This document shows positions 48,201-60,400 of a stretch of DNA of 64,000 bases, one piece after another; the first letter of the stretch is position 1; the number at the start of each line of letters is the position of its first letter. Under the pieces are notes generated by a model that was not told the DNA's origin, searched no databases, and saw only the letters and a list, made by a program, of their open reading frames with translations. Position numbers and translations under genes: made by a program. Source of the stretch: Stenopsyche tienmushanensis (taxonomy: Eukaryota > Arthropoda > Insecta > Trichoptera > Stenopsychidae); assembly GCA_008973525.1 (NCBI GenBank), contig WACJ01000299.1, positions 248,001-312,000 of the forward strand. Reading direction: 5' to 3'.

Positions 48201-51200
48201 GATTTAGTAAAGCGAATCCATTTCACCATTAAAACGTCAAGAGTATTACATGCTACCATCATTATTAATAGCAAATTTCCATCCCGACATGTGGTCCGCC
48301 ATCACATAGAAATTGTCCAGGATGGACACAAAGAATTCATTCAAATGCACAGAACCGTGGATCTCTTTCAAATCAATTTCAATATAAATTCAAAATGATA
48401 CAGGCAATATTCCATGAACACTTTAGCGATACATTTAACCCTTCAGTACTTGAGCGAAATTCAATTGGACCCCTCAATGTAGCATAGGGGAGAGATGGAT
48501 AAATTTAACCATTTTCCTAAATTGGAACATCGGAATATTTTCGTATTCCAATGAGAATTTCAAAAATTTAAATATGAATCGACACTTATAGAATGATGTC
48601 GTGTAATTTTATGATGATGATTTAAATGTAAAATACTTAGAGCAATTTTAAAATTTTGAATGAAAAAATAGTCTCGTTCGTATAATAATATATGCATAAT
48701 TCGTATGCAAATAATTATGTGGGGTCAATACGAGCCCCAAACAAATACTGGAAAGTTATTTATTACTATTATGAATAAGTATATCTCGAAGCTCAATCTT
48801 TGCTTAATAAACTCACCAACATTCTTTATAAACCAAATATGTTATCCACTCACCTGGAACAAAAAAAAAACACCTCAATTAAAATCCAGAACGTGTAGAT
48901 TGCATAAAAAATAAAATCATTTACATGATGTGGAAGCAAGAGAAGCAAGGATTTAACATGTTACAAAATATGTTGACCGTCAAACAAACAAAGGCCCGGA
49001 AAGTCATTTACAACGTTAACAAATGACGTACAGCTTTAGCGGGAGGCGATAACATTTTCATTTGCGGGGATATCACAAAAACGGAACAACGTAAAAATTA
49101 ATACGAAACGAAAAATATTTTCCGCCAAAAATTAGCGAACGTCGATGATACAATCCAATGCGAATATCTGTTCGGACGTTATGACGTTCCGTTAAATAGA
49201 GCCTTATTTGGAGACCAACATCTGCACCTGAGGTTCGTCCGTCTGATAAAACGCAACTCAGATAATTCAAAAACACCCCTTGAGTGACGTGTTTCGGAAT
49301 AAATGCGACGCAATTATATCACGCCGATATTGGATTTATAAATTTGCTTTGATAAAATACGATGAAAATGCGTTCGAAACACATGTAAAATGGTGGTAAT
49401 TGGATATTTTCAAGTCTTTGGTATAATTTTAATAATTCCATTAAAATACGCGATGACTTTCTATGTATATTAATTTACAATGATAATTTGTGAATTATTA
49501 CAGAGATGAGGAGATCTTTCTACTAAATAATGTATATTAAAACTAGCGGCTTGGATTTGATGTTTCCCGAGGAATTAAATTTATTGATGAATTCAATTTA
49601 TTCAAGCTGAAAAGCAAATTAAAAATCAAATGATATTGATATTATACATATTTCACATAATAATGGTATTTATCTTAAGGCACCACATTCGTTTTTAGAT
49701 GTAGGCGATCTATAAAGGAGACATTTCTACAAAAATAATATTGCATATGTTGATTTACAACTGGATAAGATAATATAGAGCAATTTGAATACGAATTTTA
49801 AGGAGGAAGGAATCTAAATGTGAGTAGCAAAATTGTCATATTTTAAATTTATAATATTTTTTGCAAATATAGTCACGCATTTAATTTTTTAGATTTAAGA
49901 AATTACAGCGAATTGATCAAGATCAAGACGAACGATTTGTCCAAAATCTGTCGGTACAATAAATTTGTTTTCCAAAAAATGAATTTGAACTCACATAATA
50001 TTATATTATAACAAGGTAATGTTCTTATTAGATGACATATTTTGTCAAAAAGTTGAAATATCAAGATTATTTATAATACATAGCTTCCATTCAAATTTAA
50101 TATGCCCAGCATCTTTTTGATTAGTAGAATATATGGGTTTTTTATGCCACAATAAAAACATATTTATAGTAGATATATTTGAATCGGTCTTATATTATGG
50201 GATGTATTTTTATATATGTATAGTTATTCCGGGGGAGATAGTTGTAGTACATACTACCATGTGAGATTTTATGACTACAGATTTGATAGGAAATAAATTC
50301 TGATGTTATTGAGTATCTTCCAAATTCGGCAGACCCTGATCAAATATGGACGCAGTACGGTGGCTCTAGGTGAAAAATAGAAGTAAAAAGAAGGAGAAGA
50401 GGTGGAATAAAAATGCAGAACGTTCCTTCAACCCGATCCGCAAGGGATGATTTGCTATGCAGAGAGGACCTATATGGTAAAAGGGTGAGGTTATATCACG
50501 TTACGGGCGAAGAGATGGAAGGCTTTCACGCAGGAATTTATCACGAAAATATTTTTTTATTGAAATCGATGCGATAGGCAAAAATTCTGTAATGCTAAAC
50601 GAGATAAAAGTAAATATCCACTTTTTTACTTGACTTTCAATATTTCCAACCGAAGGCGAGGCGAGGCTCCAGGGCCCGAAAAAGGTAAAATGCTGATGCG
50701 AACAAAGAAATGAATATACATAGACGTTTAAATGTAATTGTATTGGTCGAAAAAAGGTTAAATAACACACGCCCACACGCGTATTTCATCAAATCGGGTT
50801 ACACTCGAACCTTTGACGAGGGAAAATGTCTTGTTATGGAAGCCAACTTTAAAAAAAATGGCCCCGGACGAATAATATTATGACACAATTCGCGTTATAA
50901 ATGTATTTCAACACTTCCTCGCAGAACTTTTAATTAGCTTTTCGACTAAATGTAAAATAAAAATCAATTGTTAAGTTTCAGTTACGGGATGTTCGAAGGC
51001 TGAATATACAAAGAAATTGTTAATTATGACCTTTTTTTATAGTGGAGCTAAGATTGGAATACATTTTATCAATCGAGTTTTTGATTAAAGCTTTTTTAAA
51101 TACTGATTCTTATAAGGTTTAATATTGAGGATACTCAAGCGCCCCGTTGAATGATTAGTTCAAAAATAAATCTAAAGTTAAAAAGACAATCATTTATTTA

Positions 51201-51329
51201 TATTTTTATGTAAAAAAAGCAACACAAATTGGTTTTTTAATTCACAAAGAATTTTCAACAACAATATACTCTTGAGAATTAAACAAACATCCGAAAATCA
51301 AACATGAATGCAAAATGTATACCTTAATA
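45299..51329. other. Six kilobases without recognisable genes
   Basis: AT-rich with islands at about 45580-46260, 46540-46700, 47720-48240 and 49000-49310. No recognised protein, RNA or transposon. Two adjacent perfect palindromes at 46587-46621 are listed separately. Confidence 0.6.
46587..46621. promoter_or_regulatory. Adjacent perfect palindromes with paired CACGTG E-boxes
   Basis: AACCGTTAACGGTT (46587-46600) is a perfect 14-bp palindrome. It is followed without a gap by ACACGTGAA-TGC-TTCACGTGT (46601-46621), a 9-bp inverted repeat containing two CACGTG E-box cores. CACGTG is the classic site for bHLH factors, and CCGTTAACGG contains Myb- and Grainyhead-like half sites. A regulatory role is inferred only from the motif arrangement. 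Confidence 0.3.
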
Positions 51330-51622
51330 CAGCGGTTTTTAAATTCGCGGATCTCCGGTTGTCCGCGAAGCTATTACTGGGGGTCCGCGAAAATAAAAAT
51401 AAAAACATTTATCTATACTTGAACAAGATATTTTCGTGGAACTATTTACAGAAAACATTATAAGAAAATCTATTTTGACTAATATTTGACCAAGAAATGT
51501 GTTTGTTTGAAAAAATAAATCTCAAGAACGACGTAAAATGTGGGGATGGGTTCCTTCAAAAAAAAAAAAAATTGTTCAAGAGGGGGTCCACGAAAAAGTT
51601 GCTCAAGAGGTGATCCACGGAC
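51330..51622 (+). repeat. hAT-type nonautonomous element fragment, copy 2
   Basis: Begins CAGCGGTTTTTAAATTCGCGG and matches 21016-21205 through 'GGGGGTCCGCGAAAATA' and 'AACATTTATCTATA'. It extends further, to two repeats of 'tcaagagg(g/t)g(g)tcca'. The right terminus expected from the left end is absent. Confidence 0.6.
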
Positions 51623-51828
51623 TATACACGTACGTTTGCAGATATATTTGCAGAATATAATGGAATATGTTCGAATTATATCGATTTTTTTGTATGTGTC
51701 AGAAATAATATTTCAGTAAAAATTAATAATAAATTCTGATATCTAAAATCGAATGCTTACTATTTAAAAAAAAGCATGAAGCCTTGCATCAAGACAATCG
51801 CGTGATCATTTGCGTTGTTATGTATTAA

Positions 51829-52443
51829 CACTTTGAACTCGAGAGGTGACTCTTACTCACCATATGATTTGATGCCGCAACTCGAGAGGCAACTCTCGCT
51901 CACCGCTCAGTTTGAAACAGAAACTCGATGCGTGGCAATAACTGTTTACGTTTAGTTCCTCTGAAGTGGGTCTCTAGACTCTTCTGTGTAATCTTATGAA
52001 GTGTAACATGACACCCTTTCAAATATCTATGAGATTTTCTTATCTGAAATTAGTCCGTAGCCACAAACCGAGCTGCATGTTCGACTTTAATCTCCGATTC
52101 GGAAGATATCTGCCTGAATGGAAAACTGCATAATATTCTAACAGGAGTTAAAAAGGATTGCAAAGTGTGTTCCCAAAGAAAAGTCGGATAAAGTCGGAAA
52201 AGACATCAAACCATATATTATTGTAATACTTGTCATGGTAAGCTATCTTGGCAATTGTTTTATAAAAGATCACACACAGAAAAATTAGAGAGACTAATAT
52301 TTAGGAAATTATATTCATAAATGTGTAAACATTAAGTTGTGTGTATAATGATTTTAAGTTAGTGGTAATAAATTCGCAAAAATGCTGCGAAACGTCTCGA
52401 GTTGCTGGTTCATCGCACGAAAAAGTATCTGGAGTGCAAAGGG
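51829..52443 (+). mobile_element. piggyBac-like element, internally deleted
   Basis: Flanked by TTAA at 51825-51828 and 52444-52447, the obligatory piggyBac target. Terminal repeats are CACTTTGAACTCG and, on the other strand, CCCTTTGCACTCC (10/13). Subterminal repeats include two direct copies of 'AACTCGAGAGG-(T/C)-(G/A)-ACTCT' (about 51836 and 51880), and GCAACTCGAGA recurs inverted near 52395. The interior keeps the C-terminal end of a piggyBac transposase. Full-length elements are 2-3 kb, so this is a 615-bp deletion derivative that cannot move by itself. Confidence 0.88.
52090..52311 (+). pseudogene. piggyBac transposase cysteine-rich C-terminal domain remnant
   Basis: One frame (about 52122-52311) reads KKDCKVCSQRKVG, stop, then RKRHQTIYYCNTCHGKL and FYKRSHTEKL. 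This spacing of C-x2-C pairs (CKVC ... CNTC), followed by an aromatic residue and H-T-E-K, fits the cross-brace zinc-binding domain at the end of piggyBac transposases, which helps recognise the terminal repeats. The later CF..YH cysteine is not conserved. A TAA and a small local duplication (agtcgga-taaagtcgga) break it. The catalytic domain is absent. Confidence 0.82.
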
Positions 52444-52447
52444 TTAA

Positions 52448-55400
52448 AAGCATGTAATGTAAATTCGACAATTTCGACAAAAAATTATAAACCCGTAAGC
52501 AGTTCATATAGCCATGATTAAAAATATCATGTGTAATGATTTAAATTCTGGATTCATATTATAAATCTTCGGGTTCAATTCAGATTGAAGTAAATAAATG
52601 TACAACGTACTTATCCAGGAGAATGGAAATATTAATATATCTGATCAATCCTCTCAATCCAGGTTTACCCTGATTTCCTAGATCTGAAAGCGATTACTGA
52701 GGTAATTAATAAAATCGTGTCCTATGAGTGACTGAATTTGCTACATTTATTAAAATTAAATTTAAAAAAATGATAACTATGCCACTGATATATATAAAAT
52801 CTAAAACTGATTATATGAGGAAGGCAAATTTGAATATCACCACAATCCTTTCAATAGAAAAGTTCCCTATTAGCATCGCCTACATCCATTATAATATTAT
52901 AATTGTAACACAATGTTTTCTTTTTTAAATTTAAAGTATTTAATAATGATGCTTATTATCATCATATGTTTATGCACCTTTAAGTATTAATGATACAATC
53001 CATTATCCAATTCAATAGTCAATGTAAAATTAAGATGTGCTTGCAAACCATTTCCATGCATTGAACATCCCCATCCAAAGATTCCTAATGTGACCCAATT
53101 TTCAAAGGGGCTTAACAAGGATCTGTGTCATTTTAGCATTTAATATACATTTATTTAGTATGTTAAAAGAGTTTTTAATCACTACTCTTGTAATATAGTC
53201 ATTATTATATTTTTGCTTCCTTAAGTGAGAGAGTAAGTATACCGTCCCTTGTTAATTCCACGTCGTTGTTTATTACTCTTTAGGATACAGCTCACTCGAA
53301 ATTAGTTCTAGAGTAAATCTTTGCAAGCACTTCCACAAGGCACTTTTAGGGGCTATATATAATGCGTATTATTTTTGTTTTTGCATGCACATTTTTAAAT
53401 ATCTGTATATTAAAAATGTGCATGCAAAAATAAAGCCAGCTTTGCACAGTGCGATTCGTGAGCTCATATTTAAATATGCAACACATTGAATTTGAATACC
53501 GAAAACACACACATTTAATGTATACGACGACAAAATATATATAATGAATAAAAACTCATAAATATGGAGATTGATTTTCCATGCTGTGCGTCAACAGATT
53601 CCGATTTACCGAGAGGTTTCCCTTGAGATTTTCCGAGCTCCACGTTATTGAGTGAATCTCGATTCGACCTACAAGGAAAAACACACAGAACACATATTTT
53701 TCTTTTTTATTAGATAACACATACGAGAGCTTTCGATATGATAGTGCGAGGACTGTGCAAAAGCTCACGGCTAACTTATGTTCGATATTTATGCCTGGCA
53801 CATGACACGACTGAATCGAATGTCTGGTGAGACGTGCAATTGCCGATGAGGCTTTTCAAATATAATTTCCAACAACCCTCCGTTATGTAATTATTGGGGG
53901 CGTTCAAAATAATTGAATGTAAAAATCTCATTTTGCTGGCAAAGCGAATTACCACCATATGTTAAAATTTTGCGAACTGATGACAAATATATTTGAGAAA
54001 ACTGCATTTTCTGCATAGCTTGCTTGAAAGTATTCAAAACCATTTGCAGAATGTTGGATGAAAATGCATTTACCATAAGCTTAAATTCGGTATGTGAACT
54101 TTCGTTTTGAGGTTTTCAAATAAACTTCATGAAATTTAAGTAGATTTACATATTCTATTATGGTTGTGATAATAATAAAAAACTATTTAGAGACCGATTG
54201 TTGGAGGTATTTAAAACCTCCTGCCAGATTCAACAAGACTCATTTAATCTTAAAGAATGAGATTTTTGCTTGATTTTTATTATGATCCCATTTAAAAAAA
54301 TACATCGGAAACATGAATTCATAGACTGCAATATAAATTAGTTACATTATCAGAAGCAATCGTCTTTTTAATCTTTGTTTCATGTACATCTTTAAATATG
54401 CCTCATTATTCCTTATTAGCATCCACTTTGTAATATCATCAAAACCCAGTCTAGCGTTAAAATCTTTTAAGACGCATGCTAGACTCTAATCTTATTTGCA
54501 ATATACGATCGTAAAAATATTAATACAGCGTCCCTATATGAGTAGAATACATATGCGAAAATCAAGGTAACAATATATAATATAATGTTACGTATGAGAC
54601 GATTTTCGCAAAGGACGAAATCGTTTTATAACAAAATAGAAACAGCATCTAATTGAAGACACGTGTTATTGTCTCATACGATTTGATGCTTTCAATGACT
54701 TATGTAATATTCACATAGCCTATTTACAATGAAATATACTAAGGATAACAAAGCCATTTCCTATTCTTTGTAAGGTTATATGCTAATTTTGTACGCATTT
54801 GAATTTCTTTCATAATAATCTTTATGGGAAATGTGCCCCATGACTTTTTATTTCGTCCGATCGAATCGAAGTCGGCACATTTGAAATCTCGTTGAGATTT
54901 TTTGTGAACATTAATTACACTTATCGACAAGAGAGCTCGAAATGTAAAGCGCCGTTTAGCTTTCAAAATGAAGTGTCTCGAATTCCATTTCCTTTTGTGC
55001 GCGCCAATATTACCCCCGGAATTATTTGCTTTTTTATTATGCGAAAAATTCATTTAACGTCATCGTCATTAAGCGAAAGACGCCCTAAATTATCTGGCAG
55101 CATCTTCTTGTGAATAAACTATCAATATCGAGATTCTGAGACGTCGCGAACATTGTCAAAATATCGTTTAGCGACCTGGGAAATCAGATCTTATATTTGT
55201 GTATAAAACGTGACGTTTAGCAAATCGGTATTAGAAAACGTGACTGTGTTGCGAAAGCTATATTTGAAGTATAAATAACAGAGCTTTATAAAGCTCGGAT
55301 CGGATATCAGCTAACAAGCAAATGTATACTCATTCTCACCTCTATAATTAAATATAATAACTAGGAATAACGTGTGACATTTAAAGAATATTTCATCCAT

Positions 55401-57227
55401 ATCGCTAGTGAAATATGACGAATTTGTTAAAAATATTTACTGAATATTTCCTAGTATTAATTCTTGAAAAATCACTTTTAGTGTTATATTAAAATGAATA
55501 ATTATTTATAATGTATTTGTGATAACTTGTAAAAAAATATAATAATTAATAACATTTTCGCATTAAATTAAATGCAATAAAAAGGGTTCAACTTTTGTAT
55601 AAAATTGCACCATACTTGTAGCGGAAAAATATAAGCTTCTTACAACGACGCTACAAGAAAAAGTTAATACGGCGTATTAAGAATCAAAGAAAAGCGACAA
55701 ATGTACAGAAATATATTTTTGATACAACAATACAAACAAAATAAGATATTACATACATTTACTTCTTTTAAACATGTAATTTCCATTATCAGATATATGC
55801 ATAAACCTCCACAAGAGGTTTTCCCAAAGGTATATGGATAGAATCTTTTGGTGGGATTTTTTAAAGCTATTGTTGTAAACAAACACATCACTCATGTCTC
55901 GACTTAATTTAATCTAGATTTGAAGCTGAATATTTATAATAAAATTTTAATACAGAAAATGTATAATAATGTTGAATGTATTCCTAATTTTTTCGTATGA
56001 ATGATCGATTAGAGCAAAAAATTCAAAAAAATTGCTAAATATATTTTTTGGAAAGTGGAGAGCCGCCTGTAAATACTTATATGCTAACACTTGTTAGAAT
56101 ATATTTTATAAAATATCAATTATCAAAATTGATGGATGTATCCGGCATAATGGCAAACGAAGCCAAACATAAAATATAGATATGAGATTTGCTATAATAA
56201 GAATTTATCCGAAGAATAAGCTTTAGATATAGAAACGCAGATATACAAATCAATGAAGTACGAACGATAAGGCTGAAAATGACAGCAAAAAAACCAAGCG
56301 CAAATGAAGTGTTAACGAATCAATAAAATTAGTAAGAGACGAGTTATTCAACAGAAAATAATTCATCGGTAACATTGAATTTTCATTGAAATAATTCTAT
56401 ATTATTAGATTATATTTGCAAAAAGTATAACAGAATAAATGCATTAATATATCCTTATTTATACATTCCGAGCACAATTCCTGCCAATCCAATGATTTGT
56501 TTCAAATATTGTGATTTCAATGAATAATATAAGAATAACTTTGAAACGAAGAATAGTATTCTTTATATGTTCTCCTGGAAAAACTCATTGTCAATTCATA
56601 ACAGAATTTATAAAATTACAAACGAAGATGTATTAAAAGTAGCAAATAAATCTTTCATATCTTCATAAAATTCTAGAGAAGGAGAAAAATAAAGATAATG
56701 CAATACAAAGCTTCTACTATATTTTTTGCATTCTTATTTGAGAAAAATTGCTAAACAAAGAGAGGAGAGAAATTTCATATTTTCAGCGAAGTAAAACTAT
56801 AGCTCTTTATTAAGTTCTGCAAGTCTATAAAGTCATGGTTTGTATTAATATGTAGTCTAAATATCAATACGTTATATTTTTATATGATACGTATATGCGG
56901 ATAATGATATAATTTTATTGAATTATTTTGATTATGATACATTTCTTGCTACAAATAGCGGACTGTAAAATGTTTATAGGATGTATGAAGTATCAATATA
57001 AGCAAGAAGAAGACGATCTAATTTATATGGAGCCTTCAAAACGTCAAATTTATTGAAAGTTCACGTCAATACCGATCGTTTTGATAGTCTGCGTTGTAGA
57101 ATAGATCGTTATAGATGCTAACAAACAAAATACAAGTGTATGATGAAAACTATAATATGTGTATTGTAATAAGTTTCAAAAATACTTATTGCTGATGGAT
57201 ATGTCATCTATATTAGTAGCTACTTAC
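52448..57227. other. Noncoding stretch, possibly intronic
   Basis: AT-rich with islands at about 53560-53960 and 54740-55150; no protein-like frames. It lies downstream (minus-strand sense) of the candidate exon at 57228-57485, so it may be intron of that gene. A perfect hairpin at 53378-53430 is listed separately. Confidence 0.5.
53378..53430. repeat. Perfect 21-bp inverted repeat hairpin
   Basis: The arm at 53378-53398 (TTTTTGCATGCACATTTTTAA) is the exact reverse complement of 53410-53430, separated by 11 bases. A run of 21 perfect pairs is unexpected by chance. It is too short for a typical insect pre-miRNA and has no target duplication that I can see. Confidence 0.85.
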
Positions 57228-57485
57228 CGAGAAGGCCTTCAAAAAGACTAGGCACTGTATGATGCCTTCCATGGTGTCACCAGCAAGGCAAAATGTGCCA
57301 GTGAGGTGGCGCCCTTTTGCAGGGGGCGCTAAGGACGCATGCACGAGAGCCCCACGTGGACGCGCGTCACGCGTGGGCCCCAAAGCTGCGGGCAGAGCCG
57401 CGCCACCCACCAGTCGCGCCAGCGACTCCATCCCTGCAGCGTTCATCCCCACGACATCGTCGTCACCCCACACTCGGACGTCACT
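57228..57485 (-). CDS. Candidate protein-coding exon of an unidentified gene
   Basis: An 86-codon open segment on the minus strand stands out as much richer in GC than everything around it, with GC-ending codons. It ends at a textbook splice donor (TCG|GTAAGTAG, junction at 57228/57227). It begins after TTAG at 57486-57489, a plausible acceptor; an in-frame TAG at that place means the frame cannot extend further upstream without splicing. Both boundaries are phase 0 if this acceptor is right. The translation contains DDDVVGMNAAGMESLARLVG, an Ala/Pro/Arg-rich middle, and GTFCLAGDTMEGIIQCLVFL near the end. The last part looks like an amphipathic or hydrophobic helix. I do not recognise the gene. 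No neighbouring exon was found, which suggests long introns. The plus strand is also open here but lacks matching splice signals. The call rests on composition and splice sites only. Confidence 0.55.
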
Positions 57486-60400
57486 CTAACCGACCAAACA
57501 CTTTTCTTCCTTAAGGTTCAATCAGTTTCAAGCCGATGCTAGGTTCTATTCATTGTTAACAGCAAATATACAACGACAAATTTCAAATCTGAAATCTATT
57601 GAAAAACTTAAATTTACAAACGAATTTTATTCAAAAATGATCGATTTTGGTACCAATTTCTACGATTTATATTAGTATTTATAAAATGAATTACTTTGGG
57701 AGCTCGATATTAGATGAAATATTATATATGATGGGATATGGACATAAAAATAGAGTATATCAAGATAACTGTTTGATCCAACTAATAAAATTCTATGCAA
57801 TCTGGAGTTATTGATGTTGGAACTTTTTTGTTTGGAAGTTTAGCAAACATGTAAATATCAGCAAGAAATGAAATCACCGTTGTATCTTAAATCTGAATAT
57901 TTAATATAACGGGATAAAGATGAATAAAATGAGTTGGCCATTAGTTTGCTCTACATTGTGCATCATCAGATTGCTCTATTAATGATGGATTGCTAATCAA
58001 CAAATACAATTCATTGAAAGACCAATTGATGATTAAAGAGTAAGAGCAGGCTAGAAGATTAAACGATTCTATTTCAGTATTGAACGAATTAAGAAGACGA
58101 AAACTGTCGTTACAAATAATTGTTGTCCAAATAGCAATAAAATAGCCGTTAAGTAAAACAGAACATTTGCTTTAATTGGGTCAAGTATATATAAAAATAT
58201 ATGAAAATTAGCACATAAATAACTCTATACAAAAAAAAACGGGTTAATGATTTCTTAGCAAGCAAAAATGAATGTTCGAGCAAGTTGCTTGCAAATACGC
58301 GCCAAGTGCATACAAGCAAATAATTAAAATAGTCAAGGCGATACCATTCAAATATCAGTAAGATGTATGGTTTTAGCAAAGGTTTTCAATTTGTACCGTT
58401 TAATAGATGCGAATTTCGTTATGGGGGGATAATTAATTGAAAGTGTAAATACACTCGACGCAAGTCTCACAGGCGTTGTTCTCCAACATTTCGAACCTGC
58501 GAAAATTGAGATATAATATTAGTACAGCCTGCCGTAAAGCCGCCAAATTCGCGAGCAGGGGTTCATAAAAGAACCACTCCAGAAGAGTCCATAAGCTATG
58601 GAGACCCTTCAAGAGAAAAAACTTATTTTCCATGAGATGGAAGACGAGTCGAGTACATCCTTCGCGACGGCGCGGTGCCGTAGGACAAAGGGAATAAGAA
58701 AGGTGTTGCGAAAAACAAAGCTATAAACGAGATTGAAGAGATGGAAATGTAAAACAAGAGAGACCATTATGATTTTTCCCTAAATGAATTAAGGACGAGG
58801 ACCGCGAATTTTTTCGGGATAATATAATTGGCCGAAAATTCGGAACTGTTGGGTTCGAGGAGTGGCGCCGGGTACATTTATGGCGAATTTCGTTCAACGC
58901 GACTGAATTCATAATTTATAAAGAATGATATTTTAAATCGAAAATTTTGCGCTGGAGATAAATTAAAAGACGTTTTTCTCCGATGGTCCATATTTTATCT
59001 ATCTTATCCGTTTTAAAAAATCCGATAATTCGTTATAGCGATATGAAATATTCATTACTTCCATTCGGCGCTGAACTTTTTTAATGGCCTTTTCTCGCAC
59101 CTTTGCCTCCCCTGAGAGAAAATAGCGGAACAATAAACATGGGGTGGTTTTAAAAACGGGAGTTTTTTGTTATTATTCATTTCTCAGTCATTGTGTTTGC
59201 TTATAGGTGGAAAAGAAAAACGAATTTCATTATTTGAATTACAAATTTTCCAGGTTATATAATAGAAACAATTGGCCAAACAGCCCTTTGAGGCAATAGA
59301 AATAATTTGCGCGCAAATGTGACTTAATGGCGTGACCGAATTATATTGGTACCAATTATAGTTCAAATTTGTGATTGAATTCGATTCCGACACGTGTACT
59401 ACAAGCTCAGAGGGTATGCTCAAATATTATGATTATTAGCATGAAAATTTACCGAGGGTTAAAACTGTTAATATTGATTGCAGTCGTATTAATTCTTAAT
59501 CGGTTTATCTGATTCGTCGATTTGTACACAGACACTGAACACTGACGATTCAGCACAGATGCACTCCAAATCTTCGGAATCCTGATTCTTCCAACACCAG
59601 CTCTGATTGCGCAGAAAGTCCAACAACTGATACAGTAGTACACTTATCCCGAGCATGAAATATATCTCCATATTTATTCAATTGGCACTATGGAGAGAAA
59701 TCCCATTCGATTCTTAATCTTAAATATATATCACATGTGTTTTATCACAGTATTTGTCGAGATGATTATCGTATCTCAAACAAGTTTTCTGACGAAATGT
59801 ACAAGTGTTTTAAATACGTTCGCCGAAATTATCCGGCAATAAATATACAGAGCACCCTAAGAAAATTTATGTAAAAATTACAATCCCACCGAATGCTGAA
59901 AACGTTAAAGTACCGAGTTCAAACAATGAAACCTTAATGTGCCACAAAGGCTTTTCGACCCTCAAATTTCCAATTACAGCACCAGAGAAATCAATGGGAG
60001 CCAATTTCCTGTTTATCGAACAACATTATCGTTGCAATAATAGCATGAAAACATCGATTCCGATCCCGTGGGCGTGGGCACAGATTTTTCGGACAGTCCT
60101 CTCGGGTGCTTACGAATCCCTCCTTGAGGGGTTTCCCTCATAAACGTCGCTGGTAAGTGGAATAAATTACCAGTTAACTGCCGCCAATCGTAAAATTTTG
60201 GCAACGCTGATGATAGGATGGGAGACGTGTAGAAATTATGTTCATATTTAATACTAAAAAAGTCTTTGCTATAAAAACAAAGCAATTTCATCGAGCATGC
60301 ATTGATTTGATGTATCTTACTTATTGTCAGCAAAGCAAAAAAATATATCAAAAGATAAATGTGCATACATTATGTACACAAATGACATGCTTCGCCCTTA

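Noticed and set aside
48438..48460. TTAACCCTTCAGTACTTGAGC as a possible piggyBac end
   Set aside because: No partner end or TTAA-flanked unit could be found within several kilobases; likely chance.
57259..57542. Overlapping plus-strand frames in the GC-rich patch
   Set aside because: Splice donor, acceptor and the hydrophobic C-terminal helix fit the minus strand; the plus-strand frames are Pro/Arg/Ala shadows of it.
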